Positions 16,465 to 25,777 of a stretch of 64,000 bases of DNA are shown here, piece after piece. Made by a program: the position numbers and the translations under genes. Position 1 is the stretch's first letter, and each line of letters opens with the position of its first letter. The DNA lies in contig NZ_JAGXJY010000002.1 of NCBI RefSeq assembly GCF_019091085.1, positions 283,683 to 347,682 on the forward strand, given 5' to 3'. The notes under the pieces are model-generated. The model did no database searches, was not told the origin of the DNA, and worked only from the letters and a program-made list of their open reading frames with translations. Source of the DNA: Mesorhizobium sp. GbtcB19 (GTDB taxonomy: Bacteria > Pseudomonadota > Alphaproteobacteria > Rhizobiales > Rhizobiaceae).

Positions 16465-16863
16465 ATGAAAACTTTCCTGCTGCAGTTTTTCACCTGGTGG
16501 AACAGCCAGACGCTCGGCACGCGCTTGCACACCTGGCGCTTCGGCAAGAAGGTCGGCGAGGACGAAGCTGGCAACGTCTATTACGAGGGCGGCGTCGATT
16601 CGGAAGGCCGCACCCGCCGCTGGGTCATCTACCGCGACTATTCGGAAGCCTCGAAGATCCCGCCTGGCTGGCATGGCTGGATCCATCACCGTGTCGACAC
16701 GCCTCCCCCGAGCGAGAGCTACAAGCCGCGCGAATGGCAGAAGCCGCATCGGGCGAACCTCACGGGAACGCCCGGCGCCTATCGCCCGCAAGGTTCGATC
16801 CTGACCAATCAGCATCGCCCGCAGGTGACGGGCGACTACGACGCCTGGACACCCGGATCGTAA
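16465..16863 (+). CDS. Complex I accessory subunit NDUFA12-like protein
   Basis: 132 residues matching the NDUFA12 (B17.2) family found in alphaproteobacteria and mitochondria: FFTWWNSQTLGTRLHTWR, then KVGEDEAGNVYYEGG (a D-x-x-G-N-x-Y-Y/F motif), RRWVIYRDYSEASKIPPGWHGWIHH (W-V-x-Y, hallmark PPxWHxWLH) and a Pro-rich tail. It attaches peripherally to NADH:ubiquinone oxidoreductase. In many rhizobia the DUF2155 gene sits next to it, as here. Confidence 0.93.
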   Translation: MKTFLLQFFTWWNSQTLGTRLHTWRFGKKVGEDEAGNVYYEGGVDSEGRTRRWVIYRDYSEASKIPPGWHGWIHHRVDTPPPSESYKPREWQKPHRANLTGTPGAYRPQGSILTNQHRPQVTGDYDAWTPGS

Positions 16864-16999
16864 TCCTCCGGATCGTCATCTAAGGCGCCGCTTCGGTCCT
16901 TTATCGCCACAATTGGCATTTAGCTGCTTGCTGACTGCGCAGCCATGACTAGCCTTGGGCATTGAAGAATCACCCGGGCACAACCACCGGTATTTTTGC

Positions 17000-17578
17000 A
17001 TGAGCTCTTTCGGCCATACCTCAAAGGCGCTGATCGTGGCGACGTCCCTGTTCGCCTCGATGGCAGCTTTCGCTGCCGCGCAGGCTCCGGCTCCGGCGCC
17101 CTCGGCTTCCGATCGCGTCACCAATCCGGTGGCCGAGTTCGCCGGGATCGACAAGATCACCGGCCGCATCATCACCTTCGACGTCTATGTCGACGAGACC
17201 GTCCAATTCGGCGCTTTGCAGGTGACGCCCCGCGTCTGCTATTCGCGGCCGGATACGGAGCAGCCCAAGACCGATTCCTTCGTCGAGGTCGACGAGATCA
17301 CGCTCGACCGCAAGATCCGCCGCATCTTCACCGGCTGGATGTTTGCCGAAAGCCCCGGCCTCAACGCCGTCGAGCACGCCGTCTATGACGTGTGGCTGAA
17401 AGGCTGCAAGCAGAAGTCCGACGTGCCGCCGCCGACCGCGGCCAAGGCCGACACGGCCAAGCCGAAGTCCGGGGCCGCCAAGCCCAAGGCAACCGCCACT
17501 CAGCCCGCCGACTCCGCTCCGGAGCCAGCTGACGCGACACCGGACGCCACGGACGACGATCCTTCCACCACCAACTGA
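17000..17578 (+). CDS. DUF2155-domain exported protein
   Basis: 192 residues from ATG 17000 (an upstream in-frame start at 16955 lacks a leader-like context). Residues 1-30 are a signal peptide (SKALIVATSLFASMAAFAAA). The DUF2155 core spans about residues 45-140: FAGIDKITGRIITFDVYVDETVQFGALQV, CYSRPDTEQPKTDSFVEVDE, IFTGWMFAESPGLNAVEHAVYDVWLKGC. It contains two Cys residues that could pair in the periplasm. The last 55 residues are a low-complexity Lys/Ala/Pro and then acidic tail. The function is unknown; family members are linked by synteny to complex I NDUFA12 and aat. Confidence 0.9.
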   Translation: MSSFGHTSKALIVATSLFASMAAFAAAQAPAPAPSASDRVTNPVAEFAGIDKITGRIITFDVYVDETVQFGALQVTPRVCYSRPDTEQPKTDSFVEVDEITLDRKIRRIFTGWMFAESPGLNAVEHAVYDVWLKGCKQKSDVPPPTAAKADTAKPKSGAAKPKATATQPADSAPEPADATPDATDDDPSTTN

Positions 17579-17637
17579 TCCCGGAACCTGCTGGCCCTTG
17601 AGCCGTTCCAACTCGGCAAGGCGAGGAGGATTCCGCG

Positions 17638-18021
17638 ATGATCACCACGAAGCCGATCATGGCCAACAAGCAGGAGCTTCTCGACATCGAGAAGGGCTTC
17701 TGGACCGGCGATTCCGCCTATTATGAAGCCAATGCCGATACGGGATGCCTGGTTGCGTTCCCGCAAATGGCCAAGGCGATGACCAATGCCGAACTGGCAG
17801 CGACAGCCAGCAAGCCCAACCGATGGCGCGACCTCGACATCAAGCTCAAGGGCATGGTCGAGCCCGGCAGCGACATCATCATGCTGACTTACGAGGCACG
17901 CGCGACGCGAGAGAACGGCGAATCCTATGCCGCGCTGGTCAGCACCGGCTATGTCCATCGCGCCGACGGCTGGAAGATGATGTTCCATGCGCAGACGCCG
18001 TTGGATATCGCGCAGGACTGA
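17638..18021 (+). CDS. DUF4440 / NTF2-like protein
   Basis: 127 residues with the SnoaL/NTF2-like cone fold expected from the DUF4440 pattern: LLDIEKGFWTGDSAYYEANAD at the start and GDSIIMLTYEARATRENGESYAALVSTGYVHRADGWKMMFHAQTPL-like strands at the end. An acidic and aromatic pocket is implied, but no catalytic residues are clear. There is no signal peptide. The gene sits between DUF2155 and the convergent aat, interrupting an arrangement that is tighter in some relatives (from memory). Confidence 0.82.
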   Translation: MITTKPIMANKQELLDIEKGFWTGDSAYYEANADTGCLVAFPQMAKAMTNAELAATASKPNRWRDLDIKLKGMVEPGSDIIMLTYEARATRENGESYAALVSTGYVHRADGWKMMFHAQTPLDIAQD

Positions 18022-18037
18022 TCCTCAACAAGACTGA

Positions 18038-18655
18038 TCAAGGGTAGAAGACGGCCTCACCCTTCAACGCCTCGGCGAGCAGTTTCTCGTACTGGCCGCG
18101 CGGCACGTCGACGGCGCCGAAGCGCTTGAGGTGCTCGGTGGTGAACTGCGTGTCGAGCAGCGCGAAGCCGCGCGCCTTCAGCCGTTCGACGAGATAGTGG
18201 AGACAGGTCTTCGAGGCATCCGTCTCCCTGGCGAACATGCTTTCGCCGAAGAACACGCGCCCAAGCGAGACGCCATAGAGCCCGCCGACCAGCCGGTCTT
18301 CGCGCCACGCTTCGACCGAATGGCAGTGCCCAAGTCGATAGAGCTCGACATAGGCTTCGCGGATCGGCGCGTTGATCCAGGTCGAGCGGCGCTCCTCGCG
18401 CTTTTCGGCGCAACCGTCGATCGTCGCCTCGAAATCGAAGTCGTAGCGGATGTCGAACGGATGTCGGCGGATCGTCTTCTTGAGGCTGCGCGGCGTGTGG
18501 AAACCGTCCAGCGGAATGATGCCGCGTGTTTCCGGCCGCACCCAGAACACTTCCGGGTCATTGGCGCTCTCCGCCATCGGAAAGACGCCAGAGGCATAGG
18601 CCCTCAACAAAAGGTCGGTCGGGATGCGATAGCCTGGCGCGTAGGGACGGGTCAT
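18038..18655 (-). CDS. aat: Leucyl/phenylalanyl-tRNA-protein transferase
   Basis: 205 residues. It adds Leu or Phe from aminoacyl-tRNA to N-terminal Lys/Arg of proteins, making N-degrons for ClpS/ClpAP. Marks are [33 protein letters not shown], the [33 protein letters not shown] core and [21 protein letters not shown]. It is last of the leftward run aroQ-accB-accC-aat, 12 bases after accC. Confidence 0.96.
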   Translation of the reverse strand: MTRPYAPGYRIPTDLLLRAYASGVFPMAESANDPEVFWVRPETRGIIPLDGFHTPRSLKKTIRRHPFDIRYDFDFEATIDGCAEKREERRSTWINAPIREAYVELYRLGHCHSVEAWREDRLVGGLYGVSLGRVFFGESMFARETDASKTCLHYLVERLKARGFALLDTQFTTEHLKRFGAVDVPRGQYEKLLAEALKGEAVFYP

Positions 18656-18667
18656 CGCATCCCCGTG

Positions 18668-20011
18668 CTATTCACCCTTGGCCAGATATTTTTCCAGCCA
18701 GTGGATGTCATAGTCGCCATTGGCGATGTCGGGATTGCCGACAAGGTCGCGAAACAGCGGCAGCGTCGTCTTGATGCCGTCGACGACGAATTCGTCGAGC
18801 GCGCGGCGCAGCCGCATCATGCATTCGACGCGGTTGCGGCCATGCACGATCAGCTTGCCGATCAGGCTGTCGTAATAGGGCGGGATCTTGTAGCCGGAGT
18901 AGACACCTGAATCCACGCGGATGCCAAGCCCGCCGGGCGTGTGGAAATGCGTGATCGTGCCGGGCGACGGCGTGAAGGTGCGCGGGTCCTCGGCGTTGAT
19001 GCGGCACTCGATGGCATGGCCGTTGAACTTGATGTCTTCCTGCCGGACCGACAGCCCGCCGCCGGAAGCGACGCGGATCTGCTCATGCACCAGATCGATG
19101 CCGGTGATCGCTTCGGTCACCGGATGCTCGACCTGCAGGCGCGTGTTCATCTCGATGAAATAGAACTCGCCATTCTCGTAGAGGAACTCGATCGTGCCGG
19201 CGCCGGAATAGCCGAGATCGGCGATCGCCTTGGCGCAGATGCCGCCGATACGCGAACGCTCCTCGGCATTGAGCGCCGGCGAATTGGCCTCTTCCCAGAC
19301 CTTCTGGTGGCGGCGCTGCAGCGAGCAGTCGCGCTCGCCGAAATGCACGCCGCGGCCGGCGCCGTCGCCGAACACCTGCACTTCGATATGGCGCGGCTTC
19401 TCCAGATACTTCTCGATATAGACGGCGTCGTCGCCGAAGGCGGCGCCCGCTTCCGATTTCGCCGTCGCCAGCGCGACTTCGAGATCCGCCTCGGTGTGCG
19501 CCACCTTCATGCCGCGGCCACCGCCGCCGGCCGAGGCCTTGATGATCACCGGATAGCCGATTTCGGCGGCGACGCGCTTGGCTTCCTTGTCGTCGCTGAT
19601 CGCGCCGTCGGAACCGGGCACGACCGGAATGCCGAGGCGCTTTGCCGTGCGTTTGGCCTCGATCTTGTCGCCCATGATGCGGATATGGTCGCCCGACGGG
19701 CCGATGAAGGTGATGTTGTGGGCGGCGAGGATATCGGCAAACTTGGCGTTTTCCGACAGGAAGCCATAGCCCGGATGCACGGCATCCGCCCCGGTGATCT
19801 CGCAGGCGGCGACGATCTGGTGGATGTTGAGATAGCTTTCGCGTGACGGCGGCGGGCCGATGCAGACGCTCTCGTCGGCAAGCCGCACATGCATGGCGTC
19901 GGAATCGGCGGTCGAATGGACCACAACTGTCTGGATGCCAAGCTCCTTGCAGGCGCGCAGCACCCTCAGGGCGATTTCGCCGCGATTGGCGATGAGGATC
20001 TTTTGAAACAT
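18668..20011 (-). CDS. accC: Acetyl-CoA carboxylase biotin carboxylase subunit
   Basis: 447 residues from ATG 20011 ([16 protein letters not shown]), the standard AccC start and length. It carboxylates biotin on AccB using ATP and bicarbonate. The ATP-grasp marks are present: [12 protein letters not shown] glycine-rich loop, [39 protein letters not shown] (active-site region), and the C-terminal ECRINAEDP and [10 protein letters not shown] segments. It lies 10 bases downstream of accB in the same operon. Confidence 0.98.
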   Translation of the reverse strand: MFQKILIANRGEIALRVLRACKELGIQTVVVHSTADSDAMHVRLADESVCIGPPPSRESYLNIHQIVAACEITGADAVHPGYGFLSENAKFADILAAHNITFIGPSGDHIRIMGDKIEAKRTAKRLGIPVVPGSDGAISDDKEAKRVAAEIGYPVIIKASAGGGGRGMKVAHTEADLEVALATAKSEAGAAFGDDAVYIEKYLEKPRHIEVQVFGDGAGRGVHFGERDCSLQRRHQKVWEEANSPALNAEERSRIGGICAKAIADLGYSGAGTIEFLYENGEFYFIEMNTRLQVEHPVTEAITGIDLVHEQIRVASGGGLSVRQEDIKFNGHAIECRINAEDPRTFTPSPGTITHFHTPGGLGIRVDSGVYSGYKIPPYYDSLIGKLIVHGRNRVECMMRLRRALDEFVVDGIKTTLPLFRDLVGNPDIANGDYDIHWLEKYLAKGE

Positions 20012-20021
20012 CCTGCCCGCT

Positions 20022-20486
20022 CTACTCGATGACCACGAGCGGCATGCCGTACTCAACCGGCTGTGCATCCTCGATGAGGATCGCCGTCACCGTGCCGGCG
20101 CGCGGCGAAGGGATCTGGTTCATTGTCTTCATCGCCTCGATGATGAGCAGCGTCTGGCCTTCCTTCACCTTCTGGCCGATCTCGATGAATGCTTTCGCGT
20201 CGGGCGAGGGCGCCAGATAGGCCGTGCCGACCATCGGCGAGGGCACGGCGTTCTTGGCCGGATCGGCGGGCGCCGCGGCGGCCACAGCAGCTGCCTGCGC
20301 GGCTGCCGGAACTGCGGCGATCGCGGGTAGCGGCGCAGCCACGGCATGGACGGCCTGCGACTGGCGCGACACGCGCACCTTGAGGTCGCCGAGCTCGACC
20401 TCGATCTCGGTCAGGTTGGTGTCGTTCAGAATGCCCGCCAGGTCGCGGATCAGCTGCTGGTCAACACCGGTCTTTTTTATCGACAT
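20022..20486 (-). CDS. accB: Biotin carboxyl carrier protein of acetyl-CoA carboxylase
   Basis: 154 residues from ATG 20486 (MSIKKTG). There is an N-terminal helix ([22 protein letters not shown]), a flexible Ala/Pro linker (about 55-80), then the biotinyl domain with EAMKTMNQI, whose Lys carries biotin. The thumb loop [12 protein letters not shown], typical of BCCP, is visible before it. The operon order is aroQ-accB-accC; biotin is carboxylated by AccC and the carboxyl group handed to AccAD, not in this window. Confidence 0.97.
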   Translation of the reverse strand: MSIKKTGVDQQLIRDLAGILNDTNLTEIEVELGDLKVRVSRQSQAVHAVAAPLPAIAAVPAAAQAAAVAAAAPADPAKNAVPSPMVGTAYLAPSPDAKAFIEIGQKVKEGQTLLIIEAMKTMNQIPSPRAGTVTAILIEDAQPVEYGMPLVVIE

Positions 20487-20512
20487 TTTCGAGCCTTCTG
20501 TTTGGGGGCCGG

Positions 20513-20947
20513 TCACAGGCGTGCCGCCAATGCCTGCAGCGCGAGCGTGTAGCCGAGCGGCCCGAATCCGCAGATCATGCCGACAGCGACCGGCGCGACC
20601 ATGGAGACGTGGCGGAAGGACTCCCGCGCGTGGATGTTGGAAAGATGGACTTCAGCGACGGGCAGGGGTGCCGCGGCGCGAATTGCGTCATGGATGGCGA
20701 TCGAGGTGTGGCTGTAGGCGCCGGGGTTGATGACGATGCCTGCCGCCTTCTCGCTGGCTTCCTGGATCCAGTCGACCAGGTCGCCCTCATGGTTGGATTG
20801 GCGAAAGTCGATCTCTAGCCCGAGCGCGGCGCCCGCCGCCTTACAGTCCTCGGCGATGGCCGCAAGCGTCTTGCCGCCATAAATCCCCGGCTCGCGCTTG
20901 CCGAGCGCATTGAGATTGGGACCGTTGAGGACGAAAATCGTTTTCAA
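20513..20947 (-). CDS. aroQ: Type II 3-dehydroquinate dehydratase
   Basis: It removes water from 3-dehydroquinate in the shikimate pathway. Marks are [21 protein letters not shown] (with the flexible lid and catalytic Tyr), [29 protein letters not shown] and [14 protein letters not shown]. No ATG lies at the expected place: the TTG at 20947 gives 144 residues, the usual family size. The next upstream in-frame ATG (21007) would add 20 residues with no ribosome-binding site or family similarity. I favour the TTG. It is first of the accB-accC-aat run. Confidence 0.92.
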   Translation of the reverse strand: MKTIFVLNGPNLNALGKREPGIYGGKTLAAIAEDCKAAGAALGLEIDFRQSNHEGDLVDWIQEASEKAAGIVINPGAYSHTSIAIHDAIRAAAPLPVAEVHLSNIHARESFRHVSMVAPVAVGMICGFGPLGYTLALQALAARL

Positions 20948-21078
20948 TATGCCGACCTTGTTCTGCGCCGACCCCAAGCCGGCGCACTGGGCCTCTATAA
21001 TGGGCATAGCCGCCCGCGAAAAGAGCGCAAGTGCGTTCTTTCGCTGTCCACAGTGGGCGGCTTTGCACCCGCCGGCAC

Positions 21079-21906
21079 TTAGAGCGCGCTCTTTGCCTCT
21101 TCGATCTTTTCCGCCAGGACCTGCTGGCCGAGCGCTCCGAAGATCACCTCGTTGCCGACCACATAGGACGGGGTGCCGGTGATCGATAGTTTCGTCGCGA
21201 GGTCATAGGTGCGCGAAAGCGTTTCGGCGATGCTGGGGTCCTTCATCTTCTCGCGCAGGGTCGCTTCGTCGGCGCCGAGCGAAAGCGCCACCTTGATCGC
21301 GGTCGCTTCGGTGGCGCGGCCCTGGCCGCCGAGCAGCGCGGTATGGAATTCGCCGTATTTCTCCGGGTGCATCAGGTGGAACGCCATGGAGACGACGCTG
21401 GCCTTCTGCGAATCCGGGCTGAGGATCGGGAACTCCTTGAGCACGAAGCGCAGGTCCGGGTCAGACTTGGTCAATGCCTTCATGTCCTCGATGGCGCGTT
21501 TGCAGAACCCGCAATTGTAGTCGTAGAACTCGACGATCGTGACCTTGCCCTTCGGGTTGCCGACGACGCCGTCGAAGGTGGAGTTGAAGATCTCATCCTT
21601 GGAGTTCTTGATCACGCCGAGCGCGGCGAGCCGCTGCTCTTCTTTCTGCTTGGCCTCCAGCGCGTCCTGCACCTCGAGCAGCACTTCCGGATTCTTCAAC
21701 AGATAGTCGCGGATGATGCCCTCGACCTCCTTGCGATCGATCTTGGTGTCGACGGAGGCCTTGGTGTCGGCGGAGGACGCGACCTGAACCACTTGCGCGC
21801 CGTCCGCCCTCGCAACCTGCGGGTTTCCCGCCACGAAGCCGAAGGCCAGCATGCCGAGCGCCACCGCCAGACCGCCGGCACTGCCAAGCAGGATTGCCTT
21901 GTTCAT
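21079..21906 (-). CDS. DsbA-family thiol-disulfide protein, exported
   Basis: 275 residues from ATG 21906, preceded by AAGGAA at good spacing. Residues 1-35 form a signal peptide ([20 protein letters not shown]). A helical N-terminal extension (about 55-100, [26 protein letters not shown]) is the DUF-like scaffold seen in Com1/BdbD/ScsC-type proteins. The thioredoxin core has the redox motif CGFC (C132-C135) in [13 protein letters not shown] and a cis-Pro loop near [10 protein letters not shown]. It is a periplasmic oxidoreductase or isomerase; the partner is unknown. It follows the M48 gene in the same direction. Confidence 0.92.
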   Translation of the reverse strand: MNKAILLGSAGGLAVALGMLAFGFVAGNPQVARADGAQVVQVASSADTKASVDTKIDRKEVEGIIRDYLLKNPEVLLEVQDALEAKQKEEQRLAALGVIKNSKDEIFNSTFDGVVGNPKGKVTIVEFYDYNCGFCKRAIEDMKALTKSDPDLRFVLKEFPILSPDSQKASVVSMAFHLMHPEKYGEFHTALLGGQGRATEATAIKVALSLGADEATLREKMKDPSIAETLSRTYDLATKLSITGTPSYVVGNEVIFGALGQQVLAEKIEEAKSAL

Positions 21907-21965
21907 GATCGTCGTTCCTTTTGCCTGTTCCGGTCCGCCTTGGTCGTCGCCAACGTTCGGGAGGT

Positions 21966-23378
21966 TCATTTGGGTTTATTGGATGGCGTGTAGTTTATAA
22001 TATCCTGGGCGCGCACCCAGCGGGGTTCGCCGCGCTTCAATTTCTGTTGAGCGCGCATGGCGAAGATCTTCGCATTTTTATAGTCGCCCGCATAATAATG
22101 GCCTTCGGCGGTGGCGAGATCTGCGGCCGGAATGTCGCCCTGCTCGCCATAGGCCTGCGCCAGAAAGCGATAGGCATCGGAATTTTCCTTGTCCCGCCCG
22201 ACGCCGTTGTTGAGCTGGACCACGGCCTTCTTCAGCGAATCGGGCGTGCCCACTGCCATCAGCGCCTGGCCGAGAGAGACAAGCAGCAAGCCCGACCGCG
22301 CGGGGTCGAGGCTGGCGGCCTTGGCATAGGCGTCCGCCGCGTCCTGCGGCTTATTGATCTTCATCAGGATATCGCCGCGCAACTCCTGGAAATAGGGGTT
22401 CTTCGGCTGCTCCTTGATCAGCGCCGCCGTCTTGGTCAGGGCGGCACCCGGATTGCCGTAGAGATAGGTCTGCTGGGCATCGCCATAGCGCGAGGCGAGG
22501 CTGGTCGGGTTCTTGCGCATCAGCCGCGCAACGGCGGCCTGGCCCTGCATATAGGCGGCGATCTTGATGCGCATCATATCGTGCCGCTGCTGCAGCGCCG
22601 GCGGATCGATAGTGTTGACGAAGGGGCTTTGCTTGACGAGCACTTCGAGGTTGGCGATGCGCTCCTGCGGCATCGGATGGCTGATCCGGTAGGGATCGAC
22701 CTGGGTGCCGGAGAGCGACAGCGCGCTCTGGAAACGGGCGAAGGTCTTCAGCATGCCCATGCCGGACTGGCCGGTGGCGTTCAGATAGGTGATCGCCGAG
22801 CGGTCGGCGGTGATCTCTTCGGTACGCTGATAGGCGAGGATCGAGCGCTGCGCCATCTCGCCGCCGCCGGCGGCAACACCCATGCCGGCGCCCGCCAGGC
22901 CCTTGCTGTTGGTGGTGGCGCCGGCAACCATGGCGCCAGCGCCGAGCAGCGTGGCGATGATGGCCATGGTCTTGGCGCGGTCGAGCTGGTCGCGCAATTT
23001 CTGCTGGTGCCCGCCGGCAATGTGGCCGGCCTCGTGCGCGATGACGCCGATGATCTCGTTCGGCGTTTCGGCCGTCACCAGCGCGCCGGTGTTGATGAAC
23101 AGGCGCCGTCCGGTGACGAAGGCGTTGAAACTCTGGTCGTTGACCAGAACGATGTCGATGCCATCATTGGCAAGGCCTGCCGCCTTGAAGATCGGCCGCG
23201 CATAGTCGCGCACCAGCGCTTCGATCTCGGCATCGCGCACCACCGGCACGCTCTGCGCAAAGGCGCTGATCGAGCCCGAAACGGCGACCGCAGCGGCAAG
23301 CAAAAGTGTTGCGAAGCCGCGCGCGGTCCGGCCGAGAGAGGTCGATTCGCCAAATATTGATCGGGGTCGGCTCAACAT
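21966..23378 (-). CDS. M48-family metalloprotease with TPR tail (BepA-like), exported
   Basis: 470 residues from ATG 23378. A signal peptide covers residues 20-42 (FATLLLAAAVAVSGSISAFAQ). The peptidase M48 zinc site is HEAGH at 115-119 (GVIAHEAGHIAGGH), with the third ligand in the ITADRSAITYL segment. From about residue 290 on, TPR-like repeats are seen (PYFQELRGDILMKINKPQDAADAYAKAASLDP...). BepA-type proteins handle misassembled outer-membrane proteins in the periplasm, a role that fits with the DsbA-like gene 59 bases downstream. An upstream in-frame start at 23501 adds only basic sequence. Confidence 0.93.
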   Translation of the reverse strand: MLSRPRSIFGESTSLGRTARGFATLLLAAAVAVSGSISAFAQSVPVVRDAEIEALVRDYARPIFKAAGLANDGIDIVLVNDQSFNAFVTGRRLFINTGALVTAETPNEIIGVIAHEAGHIAGGHQQKLRDQLDRAKTMAIIATLLGAGAMVAGATTNSKGLAGAGMGVAAGGGEMAQRSILAYQRTEEITADRSAITYLNATGQSGMGMLKTFARFQSALSLSGTQVDPYRISHPMPQERIANLEVLVKQSPFVNTIDPPALQQRHDMMRIKIAAYMQGQAAVARLMRKNPTSLASRYGDAQQTYLYGNPGAALTKTAALIKEQPKNPYFQELRGDILMKINKPQDAADAYAKAASLDPARSGLLLVSLGQALMAVGTPDSLKKAVVQLNNGVGRDKENSDAYRFLAQAYGEQGDIPAADLATAEGHYYAGDYKNAKIFAMRAQQKLKRGEPRWVRAQDIINYTPSNKPK

Positions 23379-23562
23379 AAGGTCCACTGGTAGACGAGCG
23401 GGCGAAAGATGAAAAGTCGGCGCCGGTAACTTCCTGCGCGCTTGTGGTCGCCACATCAATCGGGCATTTGTGCGGCGCTGTCCTTTAACCGGGCGGTTCA
23501 AGGGCGGTTCTGCAGTGCTTTCCGCCCGGAATTTCGCCGAACAAGCAGTTGGAAGAGGTCAA

Positions 23563-24711
23563 ATGGTCGTTTCGCTTTCGCGCCGGGGGGAAGTCGAGCC
23601 GTTCCATGCCATGGATATCCTGGCCGAAGCCAACCGGCTGAAGGCCACCGGCGTTCCCGTGGTGTCGATGGCCGTCGGCCAGCCGTCGGATCCGGCGCCG
23701 GTCGGCGTCCGCGAGGCGGCGGCCGCGGCTCTCAGGCACGGCCGCATCGGCTATACCGATGCCTTGGGCCTGGCCGAATTGCGCAAGGCGATCGCGGCAC
23801 ACTATGGCGAGCATTACGGGATCGATGTCGCGCCGTCGCGTATTGCCGTCACGACCGGCTCTTCGGCCGCCTTCAACCTCGCTTTCCTGGCCATGTTCGA
23901 TCCGGGCGACCGCGTCGCCATCGCCGCGCCCGGCTATCCGGCCTACCGCAACATCATGGCCGCGCTCGGCATCGAGATCGTCGAGATCGAGCTCGGCTCG
24001 GATGCGTATCTGCACGCCGAACATCTGAAGGCCGCGCATCGCGAGAAGCCGCTGAAGGGTGTGCTGTTCGCCAGCCCTGCCAATCCGACCGGCGCGGTCA
24101 TTCCGGCCGATGAACTTGCGGCGCTGGTGAGGACGGCCGAGGAACTCGGCATCGCCGTGATCTCGGACGAGATCTACCACCGGCTGGCCTACGCGGCGCC
24201 CGATGTGACCGCGCTGGCGCACGGCGCTGGCGTCACCGCGATCAACTCCTTCTCGAAATACTACTGCATGACCGGCTGGCGCATCGGCTGGATGGTGCTG
24301 CCGGAAGAGCTGGTGCGCCCGGTCGAGCGTGTCGCGCAGAGCCTCTACATCTCGCCGCCGGAATTGTCGCAGATCGCGGCGATCGAGGCCTTCAAGGCGA
24401 CCGAAGAGCTGGAAAAGGTGAAGGCGCGCTATGCCTGGAACCGCGACCTTCTGATGAAGCGCCTGCCGGAACTTGGCTTCGCGCTCGCCGCACCCATGGA
24501 TGGCGCCTTCTATGCTTTCTGCGATGTCGCCCGCCACACCAATGACAGCATGGCCTTCGCCCGCAAGATGCTGGCCGAGGCGCATGTCGCGGCAACGCCC
24601 GGCCGCGATTTCGACCCGCTGCAGGGCCACAGGACTATGCGCTTTTCCTATGCCGGCAGCCATGACGATATGGTCGAGGCGCTGGCCCGCATCGAACGCT
24701 GGCTGAAATAG
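23563..24711 (+). CDS. Class I/II PLP-dependent aminotransferase
   Basis: 382 residues from ATG 23563, which has GGAAGAGG upstream (the longer frame to 23470 has none). It is a fold-type I aminotransferase: the nucleotide-like [15 protein letters not shown] region, [30 protein letters not shown], then [15 protein letters not shown] with the PLP lysine, and a C-terminal [15 protein letters not shown] containing the substrate-carboxylate arginine. It is closest in style to aspartate/aromatic-type aminotransferases (MalY/AspC broad group); exact substrates are not predictable. It is 5 bases upstream of a glutaminase gene, so both may act on glutamate metabolism. Confidence 0.93.
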   Translation: MVVSLSRRGEVEPFHAMDILAEANRLKATGVPVVSMAVGQPSDPAPVGVREAAAAALRHGRIGYTDALGLAELRKAIAAHYGEHYGIDVAPSRIAVTTGSSAAFNLAFLAMFDPGDRVAIAAPGYPAYRNIMAALGIEIVEIELGSDAYLHAEHLKAAHREKPLKGVLFASPANPTGAVIPADELAALVRTAEELGIAVISDEIYHRLAYAAPDVTALAHGAGVTAINSFSKYYCMTGWRIGWMVLPEELVRPVERVAQSLYISPPELSQIAAIEAFKATEELEKVKARYAWNRDLLMKRLPELGFALAAPMDGAFYAFCDVARHTNDSMAFARKMLAEAHVAATPGRDFDPLQGHRTMRFSYAGSHDDMVEALARIERWLK

Positions 24712-24716
24712 AAGCC

Positions 24717-25646
24717 ATGCCGGAACTCGAGCAAGCACTGGCCGAAGTGGCCGCCGAGATGGCCGCGCGCACCGATCGCGGCGAGGTAGCGACCTACATC
24801 CCGCAGCTCGGCAAGGTCGATCCGAAGAAATTCGGCATCGCCGCCGTGACCAATGACGGCCGCGTCATCCTTGCCGGCGATGCCGACCAGCCCTTTTCGA
24901 TTCAGAGCGTCTCGAAAGTCTTCACGCTCACGCTGGCGCTGGGCAAGATCGGCGATGCCCTTTGGCAGCGGGTCGGCCGCGAGCCCTCCGGCAATCCGTT
25001 CAACTCGATCGTCCAGCTCGAGCATGAGAACGGCATTCCGCGCAATCCGTTCATCAATGCCGGCGCCATCGTCGTCTCCGACGTCCTGCTGGCCGGTCAT
25101 CAGCCGCGCGAGGCGATCGGCGAAATCCTGCGCTTCATCCAATTCCTCGCCGATGACGAGACGATCATCATCGACCGCGACGTGGCGGCGTCCGAGCGGG
25201 CCACCGGTTACCGCAACTTCGCTCTGGCCAACTACATGAAATCCTTCGGCAATCTCCATCACGCGCCGGAGCTGGCGCTCGGCGTCTACTTCCACCATTG
25301 CGCGATCGCCATGAGTTGCCGCCAGCTTGCCATGGCCGGCCGCTTCCTCGCCAATGGCGGTAAGAATCCGGCGACCGGATATTCGGTGGTTTCGCCCGAA
25401 CGTGCCCGCCGCATCGGCGCCTTGATGCTGACCTGCGGCCACTATGACGGCTCCGGCGATTTCGCTTTCCGCGTCGGCATCCCAGGCAAGAGCGGCGTCG
25501 GCGGCGGTATTTTGGGCATCGTTCCCGGGGTGGCTTCGCTGGCCGTCTGGTCGCCCGGCCTCAACGAGAACGGCAACTCCAAGCTCGGCTCGATCGCCCT
25601 GGAGAAGCTCGCAAGGATGATGAACTGGTCGATCTTCGCGCCTTAG
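24717..25646 (+). CDS. glsA: Glutaminase
   Basis: 309 residues, the usual GlsA length. It hydrolyses L-glutamine to glutamate and ammonia, using a serine beta-lactamase-like fold. The active-site S-x-x-K is in [12 protein letters not shown] at about 60-72. Other marks are [44 protein letters not shown] and [15 protein letters not shown]. The gene starts 5 bases after the aminotransferase stop. Confidence 0.96.
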   Translation: MPELEQALAEVAAEMAARTDRGEVATYIPQLGKVDPKKFGIAAVTNDGRVILAGDADQPFSIQSVSKVFTLTLALGKIGDALWQRVGREPSGNPFNSIVQLEHENGIPRNPFINAGAIVVSDVLLAGHQPREAIGEILRFIQFLADDETIIIDRDVAASERATGYRNFALANYMKSFGNLHHAPELALGVYFHHCAIAMSCRQLAMAGRFLANGGKNPATGYSVVSPERARRIGALMLTCGHYDGSGDFAFRVGIPGKSGVGGGILGIVPGVASLAVWSPGLNENGNSKLGSIALEKLARMMNWSIFAP

Positions 25647-25650
25647 GCAG

Positions 25651-25690
25651 GTCGATATTCAGGTGAGGCCGGCCTGACTTGAATCTCGAT
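25651..25690. repeat. Short interspersed palindromic repeat, copy 1 (ATTCAGGT family)
   Basis: Centred on ATTCAGGT...ACTTGAAT, an imperfect inverted repeat around GAGGCCGGCCTG. It resembles 34559-34607 (TCCATATTCAGGTGGTG...GAGCTGAATCTGATC): same outer ATTCAGGT and GAATCT blocks and a similar CCTGA middle. Both copies sit just past the stop codon of a rightward gene. Confidence 0.6.
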
Positions 25691-25711
25691 TTGCCTTGCG
25701 CTGCGGCAAAC

Positions 25712-25747
25712 AAAAAAAATCCCGCGCCGGGCGGCGCGGGATTTTTG
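25712..25747. terminator. Bidirectional terminator between glsA and rne
   Basis: AATCCCGCGCC (25718-25728) and GGCGCGGGATT (25733-25743) form a perfect 11-bp stem with a 4-base loop. It is preceded by a run of eight A and followed by five T, so it can stop the rightward glsA and leftward rne transcripts alike. Confidence 0.9.
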
Positions 25748-25777
25748 CAAAGAAATCAGTCCAACAATTTGAAAAGC

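Noticed and set aside
21908..21969. Longer start for the DsbA-like gene (ATG 21969)
   Set aside because: The ATG at 21906 has AAGGAA upstream and starts a normal signal peptide; the longer form would bury the signal peptide 21 residues in.
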